Shown here in pieces: positions 13,651 to 20,249 of a DNA stretch of 20,249 nt (positions are counted from its first letter, which is position 1; each line of letters begins with the position of its first letter). A program made the position numbers and the translations under genes. The stretch is from positions 1 through 20,249 of the forward strand of contig CAMBWM010000011.1 of the NCBI GenBank assembly GCA_945871335.1, read 5' to 3'. Source of the stretch: Polaromonas sp. YR568. GTDB lineage: Bacteria > Pseudomonadota > Gammaproteobacteria > Burkholderiales > Burkholderiaceae. The notes beneath the pieces were generated by a model. It was not told the DNA's origin. It did not search any database and saw nothing but the letters and a program-made list of their open reading frames with translations.

Positions 13651-15039
13651 TCACACTGACCCGATTGACGTCCTTTTAAGCCCGAACGCAATAAGCAGCA
13701 TCACGAACATGGTCATCCCCAAGGCAAGATAAGCGCGACCAAAACCCGTCAGCTCGCCGCCATCAAAGTCAGCAATGGCGCTGATGCAGGTCACAGCCAA
13801 CAGTGTCCCTACGGCATTGAAAATATTGATCAGCCCCTGGGCTGTGCCGCGCAGGGCAGGGGGCGCTTCGTCAATTGCAATCGAGCGCAGTGCGCCGCTG
13901 ACGACCACACCCAGGCCAATACCTACCAGTACTGACGCCACCACGAACGCGGTAAAGCCAGTCTGAGGCACTGCGCTTTGCAGGTATCCCAGCGTCAAAA
14001 GCCCGAAACCAAAGATCACCATGTTACGGGCACCCAGTCGGTTAAGCAGCCGCCCTGCCGCCATCGAGCCCACCATAGAGCACAACACCAGCGGCAGCAA
14101 TGCCAGACCCGCGTACTCAACGCTGACCCCGTAAGCCAGCGTGGCGATGGTGGTCAAAAACACAATGCCACCCATTGAGAGCCCTACGCCCAGCGTCAGC
14201 AAGTAGGTATATGCCAGTTGCCGGTTTTCAAACAGCGCAATGGGAATCAGCGCTTGGGCTTGTCGTTTCTCAATGACCACCAGAGCGGCCAGCAGTACGC
14301 CACTGGCAGCCAGAAACCAAGGCCACAGCAGTATCCCGGTGGCCGAGTCCGGCAGGCGGGAAATGCCCATTACCAGACACAGCAGAAACAATAAAGTCAA
14401 GGTAATACCTGCTATGTCAATGGGCCCTGGTGCCGCGTCGCTGCGCTGGCGTGGCAAGCTGCGTGCCCCTAACCACAGCACGACCAGAGCGACGGGTATG
14501 TTCACCAGGAACAACCAGCGCCAGCCCAGCGTGGACGTGAGCGCGGTAGCCAGTGGCGGCCCAAGCACAAAGGCCATACCGTGGGTGGCACCAATCAGCC
14601 CCAAAATACGGCCCCGCCGCTCGGCTGTGAATACATCACCAATCACGGCACTGGCCACCGGCGCAATGCCCCCTGCGCCAATACCCTGGATGGCACGGCT
14701 GACCAAGAGCAAATCAAAACTAGGTGCCGCGGCGATGCACAGTGAGCCGATGGCGAAAAGCGCCACGCTGGCCAGATACACCGGACGGCGGCCATGGCGG
14801 TCGCTGAAGTAAGCCATCAACGCCGTGCTGCACATCGAACTCAGAGAAAAAACGGTAGATAGCAATCCGGCAGTACGGTTGTCGATGTCAAAGGTTGCAC
14901 GCAATGCAGGCAGGACCGGCCCCACAATGGCTGAATCGAGTGCCGCCATGAAGACACCGACAAACAGCACCTGCACCAGGCTGCGTTGTACTGCATTAGC
15001 AGGTGGCAAAGTAGTAAGAGGTTGGGTCTGCTGGCTCAT
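13651..15039 (-). CDS. MFS drug/multidrug exporter, DHA-type
   Basis: Inner-membrane proton-driven exporter of the major facilitator superfamily, 462 residues from the ATG at 15039 (an in-frame GTG at 15072 adds 11). The first helix carries FVGVFMAALDSAIVGPVLPA, the family motif with Asp; motif A follows as YFSDRHGRRPVY. RAIQGIGAGGIAPVASAVIG is the third/fourth helix region, and GATHGMAFVLGPPLATAL is motif C (antiporter). LGWRWLFLVNIPVALVV is the typical DHA2 segment after helix 6. I count about 14 hydrophobic segments, in line with EmrB/QacA-type transporters. No adjacent regulator or membrane-fusion gene is present, so the substrate is unknown. It lies downstream of the persulfide dioxygenase-like gene on the same strand with a 137-base gap holding a hairpin, so it is probably a separate unit. 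Confidence 0.92.
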   Translation of the reverse strand: MSQQTQPLTTLPPANAVQRSLVQVLFVGVFMAALDSAIVGPVLPALRATFDIDNRTAGLLSTVFSLSSMCSTALMAYFSDRHGRRPVYLASVALFAIGSLCIAAAPSFDLLLVSRAIQGIGAGGIAPVASAVIGDVFTAERRGRILGLIGATHGMAFVLGPPLATALTSTLGWRWLFLVNIPVALVVLWLGARSLPRQRSDAAPGPIDIAGITLTLLFLLCLVMGISRLPDSATGILLWPWFLAASGVLLAALVVIEKRQAQALIPIALFENRQLAYTYLLTLGVGLSMGGIVFLTTIATLAYGVSVEYAGLALLPLVLCSMVGSMAAGRLLNRLGARNMVIFGFGLLTLGYLQSAVPQTGFTAFVVASVLVGIGLGVVVSGALRSIAIDEAPPALRGTAQGLINIFNAVGTLLAVTCISAIADFDGGELTGFGRAYLALGMTMFVMLLIAFGLKRTSIGSV

Positions 15040-15142
15040 CAACGTGACTGAATTAGGCTTATCTCTTTTCACTGTTTACGCACTGAAATTTCGGGTCTAT
15101 CCAGGCTGACGTGTATTGTGCCCTCCATATGCTATTACATCC

Positions 15143-15158
15143 TTCGCCATCGGGCGAA
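15143..15158 (-). terminator. small hairpin after the persulfide dioxygenase-like gene
   Basis: TTCGCC and GGCGAA pair perfectly around a four-base loop, 18 bases past the stop of the minus-strand gene. No T-run follows on that strand, so it may terminate poorly or simply mark the unit boundary. Confidence 0.3.
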
Positions 15159-15176
15159 ACCAAGGCATGACCATGA

Positions 15177-16052
15177 TCAAAGTGCATTCAAAGGAATTTT
15201 GGCGTAAGCAATACCGTTTTCTTCCTTCGGTGGCAACTCACCAGCGCGGATATTGATTTGCACCGCGGGCAGTATGAGAACCGGCATTTCCAGGGTGGCG
15301 TCACGCTGGGTGCGCATGGCGACAAACTCGGCCTCACTGATGCCATCATGTACATGAATGTTCTTGGCTTTTTGCTCAGCGACAGTTGTCTCAAAGTTGA
15401 CAGGACGACCATTGGGTGGATAGTCGTGACACATGAACAAGCGTGTAGCGGGCGGTAAGCTCAAAATTTTGCGTGTTGATGCATACAAAGTTTTGGCGTC
15501 ACCGCCGGGAAAGTCGCAGCGGGCTGTGCCGACATCTGGCATGAACATGGTGTCGCCTACAAAAACAGCGTTGCCGAACTGGTAGGCCAAGCAGGCGGGG
15601 GTATGTCCTGGCACATACAAGGTGTGACCTGTCAGGCCACCAATAGTGATGGTTTCACCATCGGCAAAAAGACGGTCAAACTGTGAGCCATCTTGCTTGA
15701 AGCTTGACTCCATGTTGAAAATTCCCTTGAACACCTTTTGTACCCCACTGATATGGTCTCCGATAGCGGTTTTGCCACCTAAGTGCTGTTTCAAATAAGG
15801 TGCTGCGGTCAGGTGGTCGGCATGGGCATGGGTTTCCAGAATCCATTCCACCTTGAGGCCGTTAGTTTTGACAAAGTCGATGACCAAGTCGGCTGACTTG
15901 TGGCTGGTGCGACCAGACTTGGGGTCGTAGTCCAGCACAGAGTCAATGATCGCGCAGGCCGTCCCTGGTTTTTCATAGACCACGTAAGTGACTGTCCATG
16001 TGGCCGGGTCAAAAATTCCGTGGACTTGGGGATTGACAGCGGCTGAGGTCAT
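15177..16052 (-). CDS. persulfide dioxygenase-like metallo-beta-lactamase-fold enzyme (Blh/ETHE1-type)
   Basis: Cytoplasmic non-haem-iron enzyme expected to oxidise glutathione persulfide to sulfite. It has 291 residues, typical of the beta-lactamase-like hydrolase (Blh) of bigR loci. The metal motif is ETHAHADHLTA (His75, His77, Asp79, His80); further ligands are His150 in VPGHTPACLAY, Asp167 in FVGDTMF and His209 in MCHDYPPNG. FPGGDAKTLYAS and the C-terminal ILPAVQINIRAGELPP are family traits. No rhodanese domain is fused. AGGA lies before the ATG. It is divergent from the ArsR-type regulator; its TTTACT/TATAAT promoter overlaps that of the regulator, so both are probably repressed together and released by sulfide or persulfide. 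Confidence 0.92.
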   Translation of the reverse strand: MTSAAVNPQVHGIFDPATWTVTYVVYEKPGTACAIIDSVLDYDPKSGRTSHKSADLVIDFVKTNGLKVEWILETHAHADHLTAAPYLKQHLGGKTAIGDHISGVQKVFKGIFNMESSFKQDGSQFDRLFADGETITIGGLTGHTLYVPGHTPACLAYQFGNAVFVGDTMFMPDVGTARCDFPGGDAKTLYASTRKILSLPPATRLFMCHDYPPNGRPVNFETTVAEQKAKNIHVHDGISEAEFVAMRTQRDATLEMPVLILPAVQINIRAGELPPKEENGIAYAKIPLNAL

Positions 16053-16080
16053 AGAGAATTCCTTTTAATTGGGTTTTGAT

Positions 16081-16109
16081 ATTATATTGACAAACAAACT
16101 ATTAGTAAA
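16081..16109 (-). promoter_or_regulatory. promoter of the persulfide dioxygenase-like gene
   Basis: On the minus strand, TTTACT (16104-16109) and a perfect TATAAT (16081-16086) are 17 bases apart. This core overlaps the opposite-strand promoter almost completely. Confidence 0.7.
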
Positions 16110-16115
16110 TATACT
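16087..16115 (+). promoter_or_regulatory. promoter of the BigR-like regulator and YeeE/YedE genes
   Basis: A perfect TTGACA (16087-16092), 17-base spacer and TATACT (16110-16115). Transcription would begin near 16122, giving a leader of about 40 bases before the ATG at 16161. Confidence 0.75.
16098..16115. promoter_or_regulatory. candidate BigR/SqrR-type operator
   Basis: Two overlapping small palindromes, ACTA-T-TAGT and AGTA-AATA-TACT, fill the spacer and -10 box of the rightward promoter and cover the -35 box of the leftward one. AT-rich dyads at this position are typical of ArsR-family repressors. Binding is inferred. Confidence 0.5.
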
Positions 16116-16160
16116 GAGTGCATCTTCATCAAAACGGCCAAACAGCCAGGAAAGTCGCCC

Positions 16161-16490
16161 ATGGACACCACAACCTTGGACCTTGCAAAAATGAAATCAT
16201 CCGCCGCTCAAGCCTGTCGGTTGATGAAAGTTCTCTCCCTCCCCGATCGCCTGATGCTGTTGTGCCAGCTATCACAAGGCGAGAAGCGTGTGGGTGAGTT
16301 GGAGGAAATTTTGGGTATCGTGCAGCCCACCTTGTCCCAGCAACTGACCGTATTGCGAGAGGAGGAGTTGGTCTCCACGCGCCGCGATGGCAAAAACATC
16401 TATTACCAAATCGCCAGCCCACAAGCCTTGGCGGTCATGAAGGTTTTATTCGACCAATTTTGTGGCCCACAAACAGGAGCATCAGCATGA
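16161..16490 (+). CDS. bigR: ArsR-family persulfide-responsive repressor, BigR/SqrR-like
   Basis: Winged-helix repressor of 109 residues. The ArsR fold is clear: ACRLMKVLSLPDRLMLLCQL, VGELEEILGIVQPTLSQQL as helix-turn-helix, and the wing STRRDGKNIYYQIASP. Sensor cysteines are Cys35 and Cys101, 66 residues apart, exactly the spacing of Cys42/Cys108 in Xylella BigR and Cys41/Cys107 in SqrR, which form a tetrasulfide or disulfide link on exposure to persulfide. Cys19 is extra. No metal site as in ArsR or SmtB is seen. It should repress both its own operon and the divergent dioxygenase gene. The stop overlaps the next ATG by the ATGA arrangement. The symbol is given by homology to the two-cysteine sensor group. 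Confidence 0.9.
   Translation: MDTTTLDLAKMKSSAAQACRLMKVLSLPDRLMLLCQLSQGEKRVGELEEILGIVQPTLSQQLTVLREEELVSTRRDGKNIYYQIASPQALAVMKVLFDQFCGPQTGASA
16475..16479 (+). promoter_or_regulatory. ribosome binding site fixing the first YeeE/YedE start
   Basis: AGGAG seven bases before the ATG at 16487, inside the end of the regulator gene. It supports 16487 over the in-frame ATG at 16460. Confidence 0.6.
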
Positions 16491-16930
16491 ATTTAGATTG
16501 GGCACATTTCACGCCTTGGGCGTCTTTAGCAGGCGGCATTATTTTGGGGCTTGCCTCGGCCATCTTCATTTTGGTCAATGGCCGAATTCTGGGCATCAGC
16601 GGTATTTTGGGTGGCCTCATGCCACCTAAGGGAGGGGACACTTTTTGGCGCGTAGCTTTCATATTGGGTTTGTTCACTGCACCCACGGTGTTTCATGCCG
16701 TGGTCCCCGCCGAATACATCACGGCCCCACGTATCGACGCAGCTGAACTGACCGTGGTGGCTGCCGGCTTGCTCGTTGGTATTGGCACCCGCTATGCATC
16801 GGGTTGTACCAGCGGCCACGGGGTTTGCGGCCTGTCACGACTGTCACCACGCTCGCTGGTGGCTACAGCTTCATTCATGTTTGCAGGGTTTGTGATGGTT
16901 TACGTCATGCGCCACCTGACCATCATTTAA
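16487..16930 (+). CDS. YeeE/YedE-family sulfur transport membrane protein (PmpA-like)
   Basis: Inner-membrane protein of 147 residues with four hydrophobic segments, one half of a split YeeE/YedE-type sulfur-compound channel. The hallmark [19 protein letters not shown] holds Cys107 and Cys114; in YeeE, cysteines of this kind relay thiosulfate by S-S-type contacts. Earlier segments include [20 protein letters not shown] and [12 protein letters not shown]. It begins at the ATG at 16487, overlapping the BigR-like stop by four bases (ATGA), and the second half follows nine bases after its stop. Such pairs (PmpA/PmpB) are known in bigR operons of Xylella and Agrobacterium, where they are thought to export or import sulfur species. 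Expression should follow the repressor. Confidence 0.9.
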   Translation: MNLDWAHFTPWASLAGGIILGLASAIFILVNGRILGISGILGGLMPPKGGDTFWRVAFILGLFTAPTVFHAVVPAEYITAPRIDAAELTVVAAGLLVGIGTRYASGCTSGHGVCGLSRLSPRSLVATASFMFAGFVMVYVMRHLTII

Positions 16931-16939
16931 GTCAACATC

Positions 16940-17401
16940 ATGCTTTATAAAAACCTCTATCGGCTCACCGAATTCCTTGTCGGCCTGTTGTTTGGCTTAG
17001 GGCTGATGCTCTCGGGCATGACAGATCCCGGCAAAGTCATTGGCTTTCTCGACTTGTTTGGCGCATGGGATCCATCACTGGCACTCGTTATGGGCGGTGC
17101 CATCTTGGTGGGTTTCTTTGCATTCACCATCGCCAAAAAACGTACCACCACTTTCCTTGGCGGTGTTTTGCGCTTTCCTACCAACATGGACATTGACAAA
17201 AAACTGCTTGTTGGCAGTTTGTTGTTTGGTGCAGGCTGGGGGCTGGCTGGTTTTTGTCCAGGTCCCGCTTTGGTCTCTATGGCTGATGGCCAGCCCAAAG
17301 CTCTAGTGTTCGTGTTGGCTATGCTGGTCGGCATGCTGGGCTTTGAGCTGATGGATCGATTGGTCCATGCACCGCGCAAAGCAAAATCTGAGTCGCTCTG
17401 A
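16940..17401 (+). CDS. YeeE/YedE-family sulfur transport membrane protein, second half (PmpB-like, DUF6691)
   Basis: Inner-membrane protein of 153 residues, with about four membrane helices. It carries the paired family motif LLFGLGLMLSGMTDPGKVIG and, near the end, AGWGLAGFCPGPALVSMADG with Cys106. With the upstream protein it would make up one full YeeE-like pore, each half giving conserved cysteines to the sulfur path. It starts at the ATG at 16940, nine bases after the previous stop, without a strong ribosome site, so translational coupling is likely. It is the last gene of the BigR-like operon. No rhodanese, TusA or sulfide:quinone reductase gene follows before the next unit. Confidence 0.9.
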   Translation: MLYKNLYRLTEFLVGLLFGLGLMLSGMTDPGKVIGFLDLFGAWDPSLALVMGGAILVGFFAFTIAKKRTTTFLGGVLRFPTNMDIDKKLLVGSLLFGAGWGLAGFCPGPALVSMADGQPKALVFVLAMLVGMLGFELMDRLVHAPRKAKSESL

Positions 17402-17509
17402 ACATCAATAGTGGAGATGCCATAGACGTCAAATCAATAACATCCAAGCTATCAGTTCGCTGGGGTACTGGCACGTTCGAAGTCGCCAATGAAGAACAGC
17501 TTATAAAAA

Positions 17510-17932
17510 TTATGAATCCATGCTGCTGATTGGACTACTTGTTTTGAGCAGCGCATCTAAGAGTGACATTGCATCCTTCGATGTCGCTGAGTAGGGGTCA
17601 AATTCAGGATGCGACATCTGGACCATGGGGTCATCTTTAGACAAATGAACAAGCGCCATAGACCATTGGCCGAATAGTCTGTGCGTAATTTCTTCCATCG
17701 AGAGCAATTCAACATTGTGGTGATATCGATTAGCCATGATTCGAGAGTAAAGAACGTTTACTTGATGTCTTTCCCCTTCCAATACTTGCAGCCATAAGCC
17801 TGAGCCTTGGCATAAAACACCAGTGATGTTTTCTCTTTTGTTATAGATATTAGACTTCTCTAATATTGAAGTGGTGACGGTGGTCGTAACGGGGCCTACT
17901 GGCTGGCTGACATACAAAAGGCGTACAAGCAT
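17510..17932 (-). CDS. short BLUF-domain blue-light photoreceptor
   Basis: FAD-binding BLUF sensor of 140 residues without an attached output domain. The photocycle residues fall at the spacing of AppA (Tyr21/Asn45/Gln63/Trp104/Met106): Tyr7 in LLYVSQ, Asn31 in IYNKRENITGVL, Gln49 in LWLQVLEGE, and Trp90 and Met92 in FGQWSMAL. It should therefore bind flavin and respond to blue light. Residues after about 100 form only a short helical tail, as in PixD/BlrB-type proteins, which signal through partner proteins. AAGGAG lies seven bases before the ATG. It follows the CWC gene by 63 bases on the same strand, a probable operon; the partner is unknown. Confidence 0.93.
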   Translation of the reverse strand: MLVRLLYVSQPVGPVTTTVTTSILEKSNIYNKRENITGVLCQGSGLWLQVLEGERHQVNVLYSRIMANRYHHNVELLSMEEITHRLFGQWSMALVHLSKDDPMVQMSHPEFDPYSATSKDAMSLLDALLKTSSPISSMDS

Positions 17933-17995
17933 GTTTAGCTCCTTTTTAGAAATTTACAAAGCAATCCACAAACGATTGCTTTACTGATTGGGCGA

Positions 17996-18211
17996 TCAAT
18001 GCTGTTGTACATCAACACTATTGGCGCATTTGGCACAAATGCAGGCTTTGCCTCTTGCTTCACTGGGTAACAGAGCCAGAACTTCAGGCCTGAACTCTGC
18101 GTCCATGCACCAGCAGCGTTCAGGATGCGTACCAGCTTCCCTGGCCATCTCCATGGCGCAAGCATTTGGGGACTGGCAGATTGGGCAATAGGTGGGATCA
18201 ATGTTGTCCAT
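17996..18211 (-). CDS. cysteine-rich CWC-family protein
   Basis: Small cytoplasmic protein of 71 residues that matches the CWC cysteine-rich family by pattern. It has YCPICQSPNACAME, then the family hallmark ERCWCMD, and a final pair KACICAKCA, eight cysteines in all. The layout suggests one or two zinc sites. Function is not known for the family. No clear ribosome site precedes the ATG at 18211; a TTGAAC box and weak TACGCT 17 bases apart lie just upstream, giving a leader of only a few bases if used. The downstream BLUF gene follows on the same strand. Confidence 0.85.
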   Translation of the reverse strand: MDNIDPTYCPICQSPNACAMEMAREAGTHPERCWCMDAEFRPEVLALLPSEARGKACICAKCANSVDVQQH

Positions 18212-18371
18212 CTGTCATAGCGTATCAGCTAAAACAGGTATGTTCAATCCGAGGCTACGCAGCTTTTTCAGGGCTTTTGTACGGCGAGAAAATAGGCCTA
18301 ATTACAATTTCACCAAGCCGCTCAGCGAACCTCGCCACTTTATCAATCAGTAATCATCTTTAAGGCGCAAC
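18212..18371. other. divergent intergenic region, CWC and spermidine-synthase-like genes
   Basis: About 160 bases that must drive both genes. A weak TTGAAC/TACGCT pair points left. AAGG (18362-18365) serves the rightward gene as ribosome site. No palindrome of note was found. Confidence 0.4.
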
Positions 18372-20249
18372 ATGCCGGTATTTGCCTCAACAATTTTTCT
18401 ATCCGCATTTTTGTTGTTTCTGGTTCAACCCATCATTGCAAAGCAAATCCTGCCCTGGTTCGGCGGAACGCCAGCGGTGTGGAATACATGCATGCTTTTC
18501 TTCCAGATGCTGCTTCTGGCTGGTTATGCGTATTCGGACTGGACCATACGCAAGCTCTCACCGCGCAGCCAGGCCATTCTTCATTGCGTGTTGCTTACCA
18601 CCAGCCTGGCCGTGTTACCTATCGTCGCGGATCTCGGGTGGAAGCCTGACGGTGACGAAGATCCGGTCTGGCGCATCCTCGCGCTTTTGGCTGCGACTAT
18701 AGGCCTGCCATATTTTTTGCTTTCATCGACCGGTCCGTTGATCCAGGCCGGCTTTGCTCGCCGCTATGGCGGCGAGCGAGTCTACCGACTGTTCGCGCTG
18801 TCCAACTTTGGTTCCCTTCTGGCTTTACTGAGCTTTCCTTTCGCGATAGAAATGCTGGTCAGCACCCACGGCCAAGCTATCGCCTGGAGCGTTGGTTATG
18901 GCGTATTCGTTTTATTCTGTGGCGCAAGCCTCGTACTGGCCGCTGGGCCGGCCATCAGCAGTGTCGCCAACGGCGTGTCGTTGGACCAAGGCAGGCCGCC
19001 CAGTTTGTCTGAACAAGGCCTTTGGCTGACTTTGGCGGCATTGGGCACCGTGATGTTGCTCGCTGTGACCAATCACATTACGCAGAACATCGCCTCAATT
19101 CCGCTTCTGTGGCTAGCGCCGCTCACACTGTACCTTTTAACTTTTATTCTTTGCTTCGAGGGACGGGGCTGGTATCGGCGATGGTTGATTGTCATACCCT
19201 TTCTGGCGCTGTTGCCCGCTATGGCCTGGGGCCTGCAAGCCCAAAGCGGCGTACTCGAGATCAAGAAAGCGGTGCCGCTGTATTGCATCGGCCTGTTTGT
19301 TTCTTGCATGTTCTTTCATGGTGAACTGGCACTGGCGAAACCCGCGCCGCGTTATCTGACGCGCTTTTATCTGATGGTGTCCCTGGGCGGCGCGGTGGGT
19401 GGATTGCTAGTGGGGGTGGTCGCACCAAGAATATTTTCGGCGTACTACGAATTGCCTGTTGCCTTGGTGATGGGCGGATTGATTGCAGCCTATTTGCTAT
19501 TCCGAAACGCAGCGGTGGTTGGCGTGCCCGGAAGAATTCTTGAACGGATTGTGGCGCGTTTCTCGGCATCGAATTCGACAGGATCAATTTCTGCAGCCTT
19601 GCTCGCACGATCGACGATGCTCGTTTTGTCATTGGGCGCGACCGCCGGCACCGGATGGTATTTCTATCAATATCAACACGAATACCTCGCCGACACCACG
19701 ATAGTAATGCAGCGCAATTTCTTTGGTATGTTGCGGGTTCAAGAAAGCGGCGAAGGTAATGATCGCAAACGTAGTCTGGTGCATGGCGTGATCATGCATG
19801 GCATGCAGTCGTTTGATCCGCAGTACCAAAAAAAGGCCACTACCTATTACACCGAGGATTCCGGCGTTGGCCGCGTTTTTACTGCGCTTGCAGATTCATC
19901 TCTGCGCACTGGCGTAATCGGTTTGGGCGTCGGTACACTCGCCGTTTACGGTCGCAAGGGCGACGTGATGCGCTTTTACGATATCAATCCGCAGGTTATT
20001 GAGTTGGCGCGCAAGGAGTTCACCTTCTTGTCTGATTCGGCCGCGAAAATAGAAACTGTGCTGGGCGATGCCAGACTGGCAATGGAGCGTGAATCAGTGC
20101 AACAGTACGACATACTGGTGGTTGACGCGTTCTCAAGCGACGCGATTCCGGTGCACTTGATTACTCTGGAGGCCATGGATACCTATTTAAAGCACATGAA
20201 ACCCGACGGCGTTATTGCGTTCCATGTGACCAACCGCTATCTGGAATTA
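18372..20249 (+). CDS. membrane-fused spermidine-synthase-like protein, C-terminus cut by window edge
   Basis: Large protein, 626 residues visible and still open at the right edge. I read this frame directly from the ATG at 18372 and found no stop. The first two thirds are about ten membrane helices (starting STIFLSAFLLFLVQPIIAKQ, then PWFGGTPAVWNTCMLFFQML, GLPYFLLSSTGPLIQAGFAR, LFALSNFGSLLALL). From about residue 445 a Rossmann methyltransferase-like domain follows, with the nucleotide-binding loop IGLGVGTLAVYG, acidic FYDINPQVIELA, and VVDAFSSDAIPVHL. The usual aminopropyltransferase signature GGGDG is absent, so polyamine synthesis is doubtful; it belongs to the 'fused MFS/spermidine synthase' group of unknown role. 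AAGG lies six bases before the ATG, after an in-frame stop at 18351. Confidence 0.88.
   Translation, partial: MPVFASTIFLSAFLLFLVQPIIAKQILPWFGGTPAVWNTCMLFFQMLLLAGYAYSDWTIRKLSPRSQAILHCVLLTTSLAVLPIVADLGWKPDGDEDPVWRILALLAATIGLPYFLLSSTGPLIQAGFARRYGGERVYRLFALSNFGSLLALLSFPFAIEMLVSTHGQAIAWSVGYGVFVLFCGASLVLAAGPAISSVANGVSLDQGRPPSLSEQGLWLTLAALGTVMLLAVTNHITQNIASIPLLWLAPLTLYLLTFILCFEGRGWYRRWLIVIPFLALLPAMAWGLQAQSGVLEIKKAVPLYCIGLFVSCMFFHGELALAKPAPRYLTRFYLMVSLGGAVGGLLVGVVAPRIFSAYYELPVALVMGGLIAAYLLFRNAAVVGVPGRILERIVARFSASNSTGSISAALLARSTMLVLSLGATAGTGWYFYQYQHEYLADTTIVMQRNFFGMLRVQESGEGNDRKRSLVHGVIMHGMQSFDPQYQKKATTYYTEDSGVGRVFTALADSSLRTGVIGLGVGTLAVYGRKGDVMRFYDINPQVIELARKEFTFLSDSAAKIETVLGDARLAMERESVQQYDILVVDAFSSDAIPVHLITLEAMDTYLKHMKPDGVIAFHVTNRYLEL

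Noticed and set aside
14240..14812. 190-residue plus-strand frame inside the exporter gene
   Set aside because: It is the antisense of membrane helices with MFS motifs A and C; composition is Arg/Ser/Pro-rich with no domain.
18382..18702. Plus-strand frame overlapping the start of the spermidine-synthase-like gene
   Set aside because: A continuous reading from 18372 in another frame gives membrane helices and a Rossmann domain up to the edge; this frame is a shadow.
1..20249. Mobile elements, CRISPR arrays, tRNA or rRNA genes
   Set aside because: No transposase or integrase domain, no regularly spaced repeats, and no cloverleaf or rRNA-like stretch was recognised on either strand.

Overview
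The window reads as chromosomal DNA of a betaproteobacterium, most likely order Burkholderiales, near Comamonadaceae. This rests on protein character (a Bug-type solute-binding protein, MipA/OmpV, a BigR/PmpA/PmpB-type sulfur locus, a CWC cysteine-rich protein), not on any marker gene. No rRNA, tRNA, insertion sequence, integrase or CRISPR array was seen.

Layout. (1) Positions 1-4075, all minus strand, form one probable operon: class IV PLP enzyme, amidohydrolase, Bug periplasmic binding protein, RidA-like protein, then a GntR/FCD regulator cut by the left edge. Its promoter has TTGACA and CATAAT boxes 17 bp apart. A FadR-type palindrome covers the -35 box, so the regulator probably controls its own operon. 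(2) 4271-6317, plus strand: an overlapping pair, a MipA/OmpV outer-membrane protein and an NAPE-PLD-like metallo-beta-lactamase-fold lipoprotein. (3) 6380-7174, minus: a lone class II glutamine amidotransferase. (4) 7467-9418: an Rrf2-family regulator with a small unknown gene (minus), divergent from a MerR-family regulator with a degenerate cobalamin-binding-like domain (plus). (5) 9534-10517, minus: a PNPOx-like flavoprotein and an HNH nuclease-like protein. (6) 10848-13519, plus: secreted fasciclin-domain protein, SOUL haem-binding protein, and an aldehyde dehydrogenase. (7) 13651-15039, minus: a DHA2-type drug exporter. (8) 15177-17401: a sulfide/persulfide locus, with a persulfide-dioxygenase-like enzyme divergent from a BigR/SqrR-like repressor and two YeeE/YedE membrane proteins. 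(9) 17510-18211, minus: a short BLUF blue-light sensor and a CWC cysteine-rich protein. (10) 18372 to the right edge: a membrane-anchored spermidine-synthase-like protein, incomplete.

How the genes may work together. The left operon looks like import and breakdown of an unidentified amide- or amine-containing compound under GntR control. The sulfur locus is a recognisable persulfide sensing and detoxification unit whose two promoters overlap on the same DNA. Between them lies a group with a redox, light or tetrapyrrole flavour (Rrf2, MerR/B12-like, PNPOx-like, fasciclin, SOUL, and BLUF further on). A common physiological theme is inferred and not shown by the sequence. The least understood parts are the Rrf2/small protein/MerR divergon and the class IV enzyme that seems to lack the catalytic lysine.
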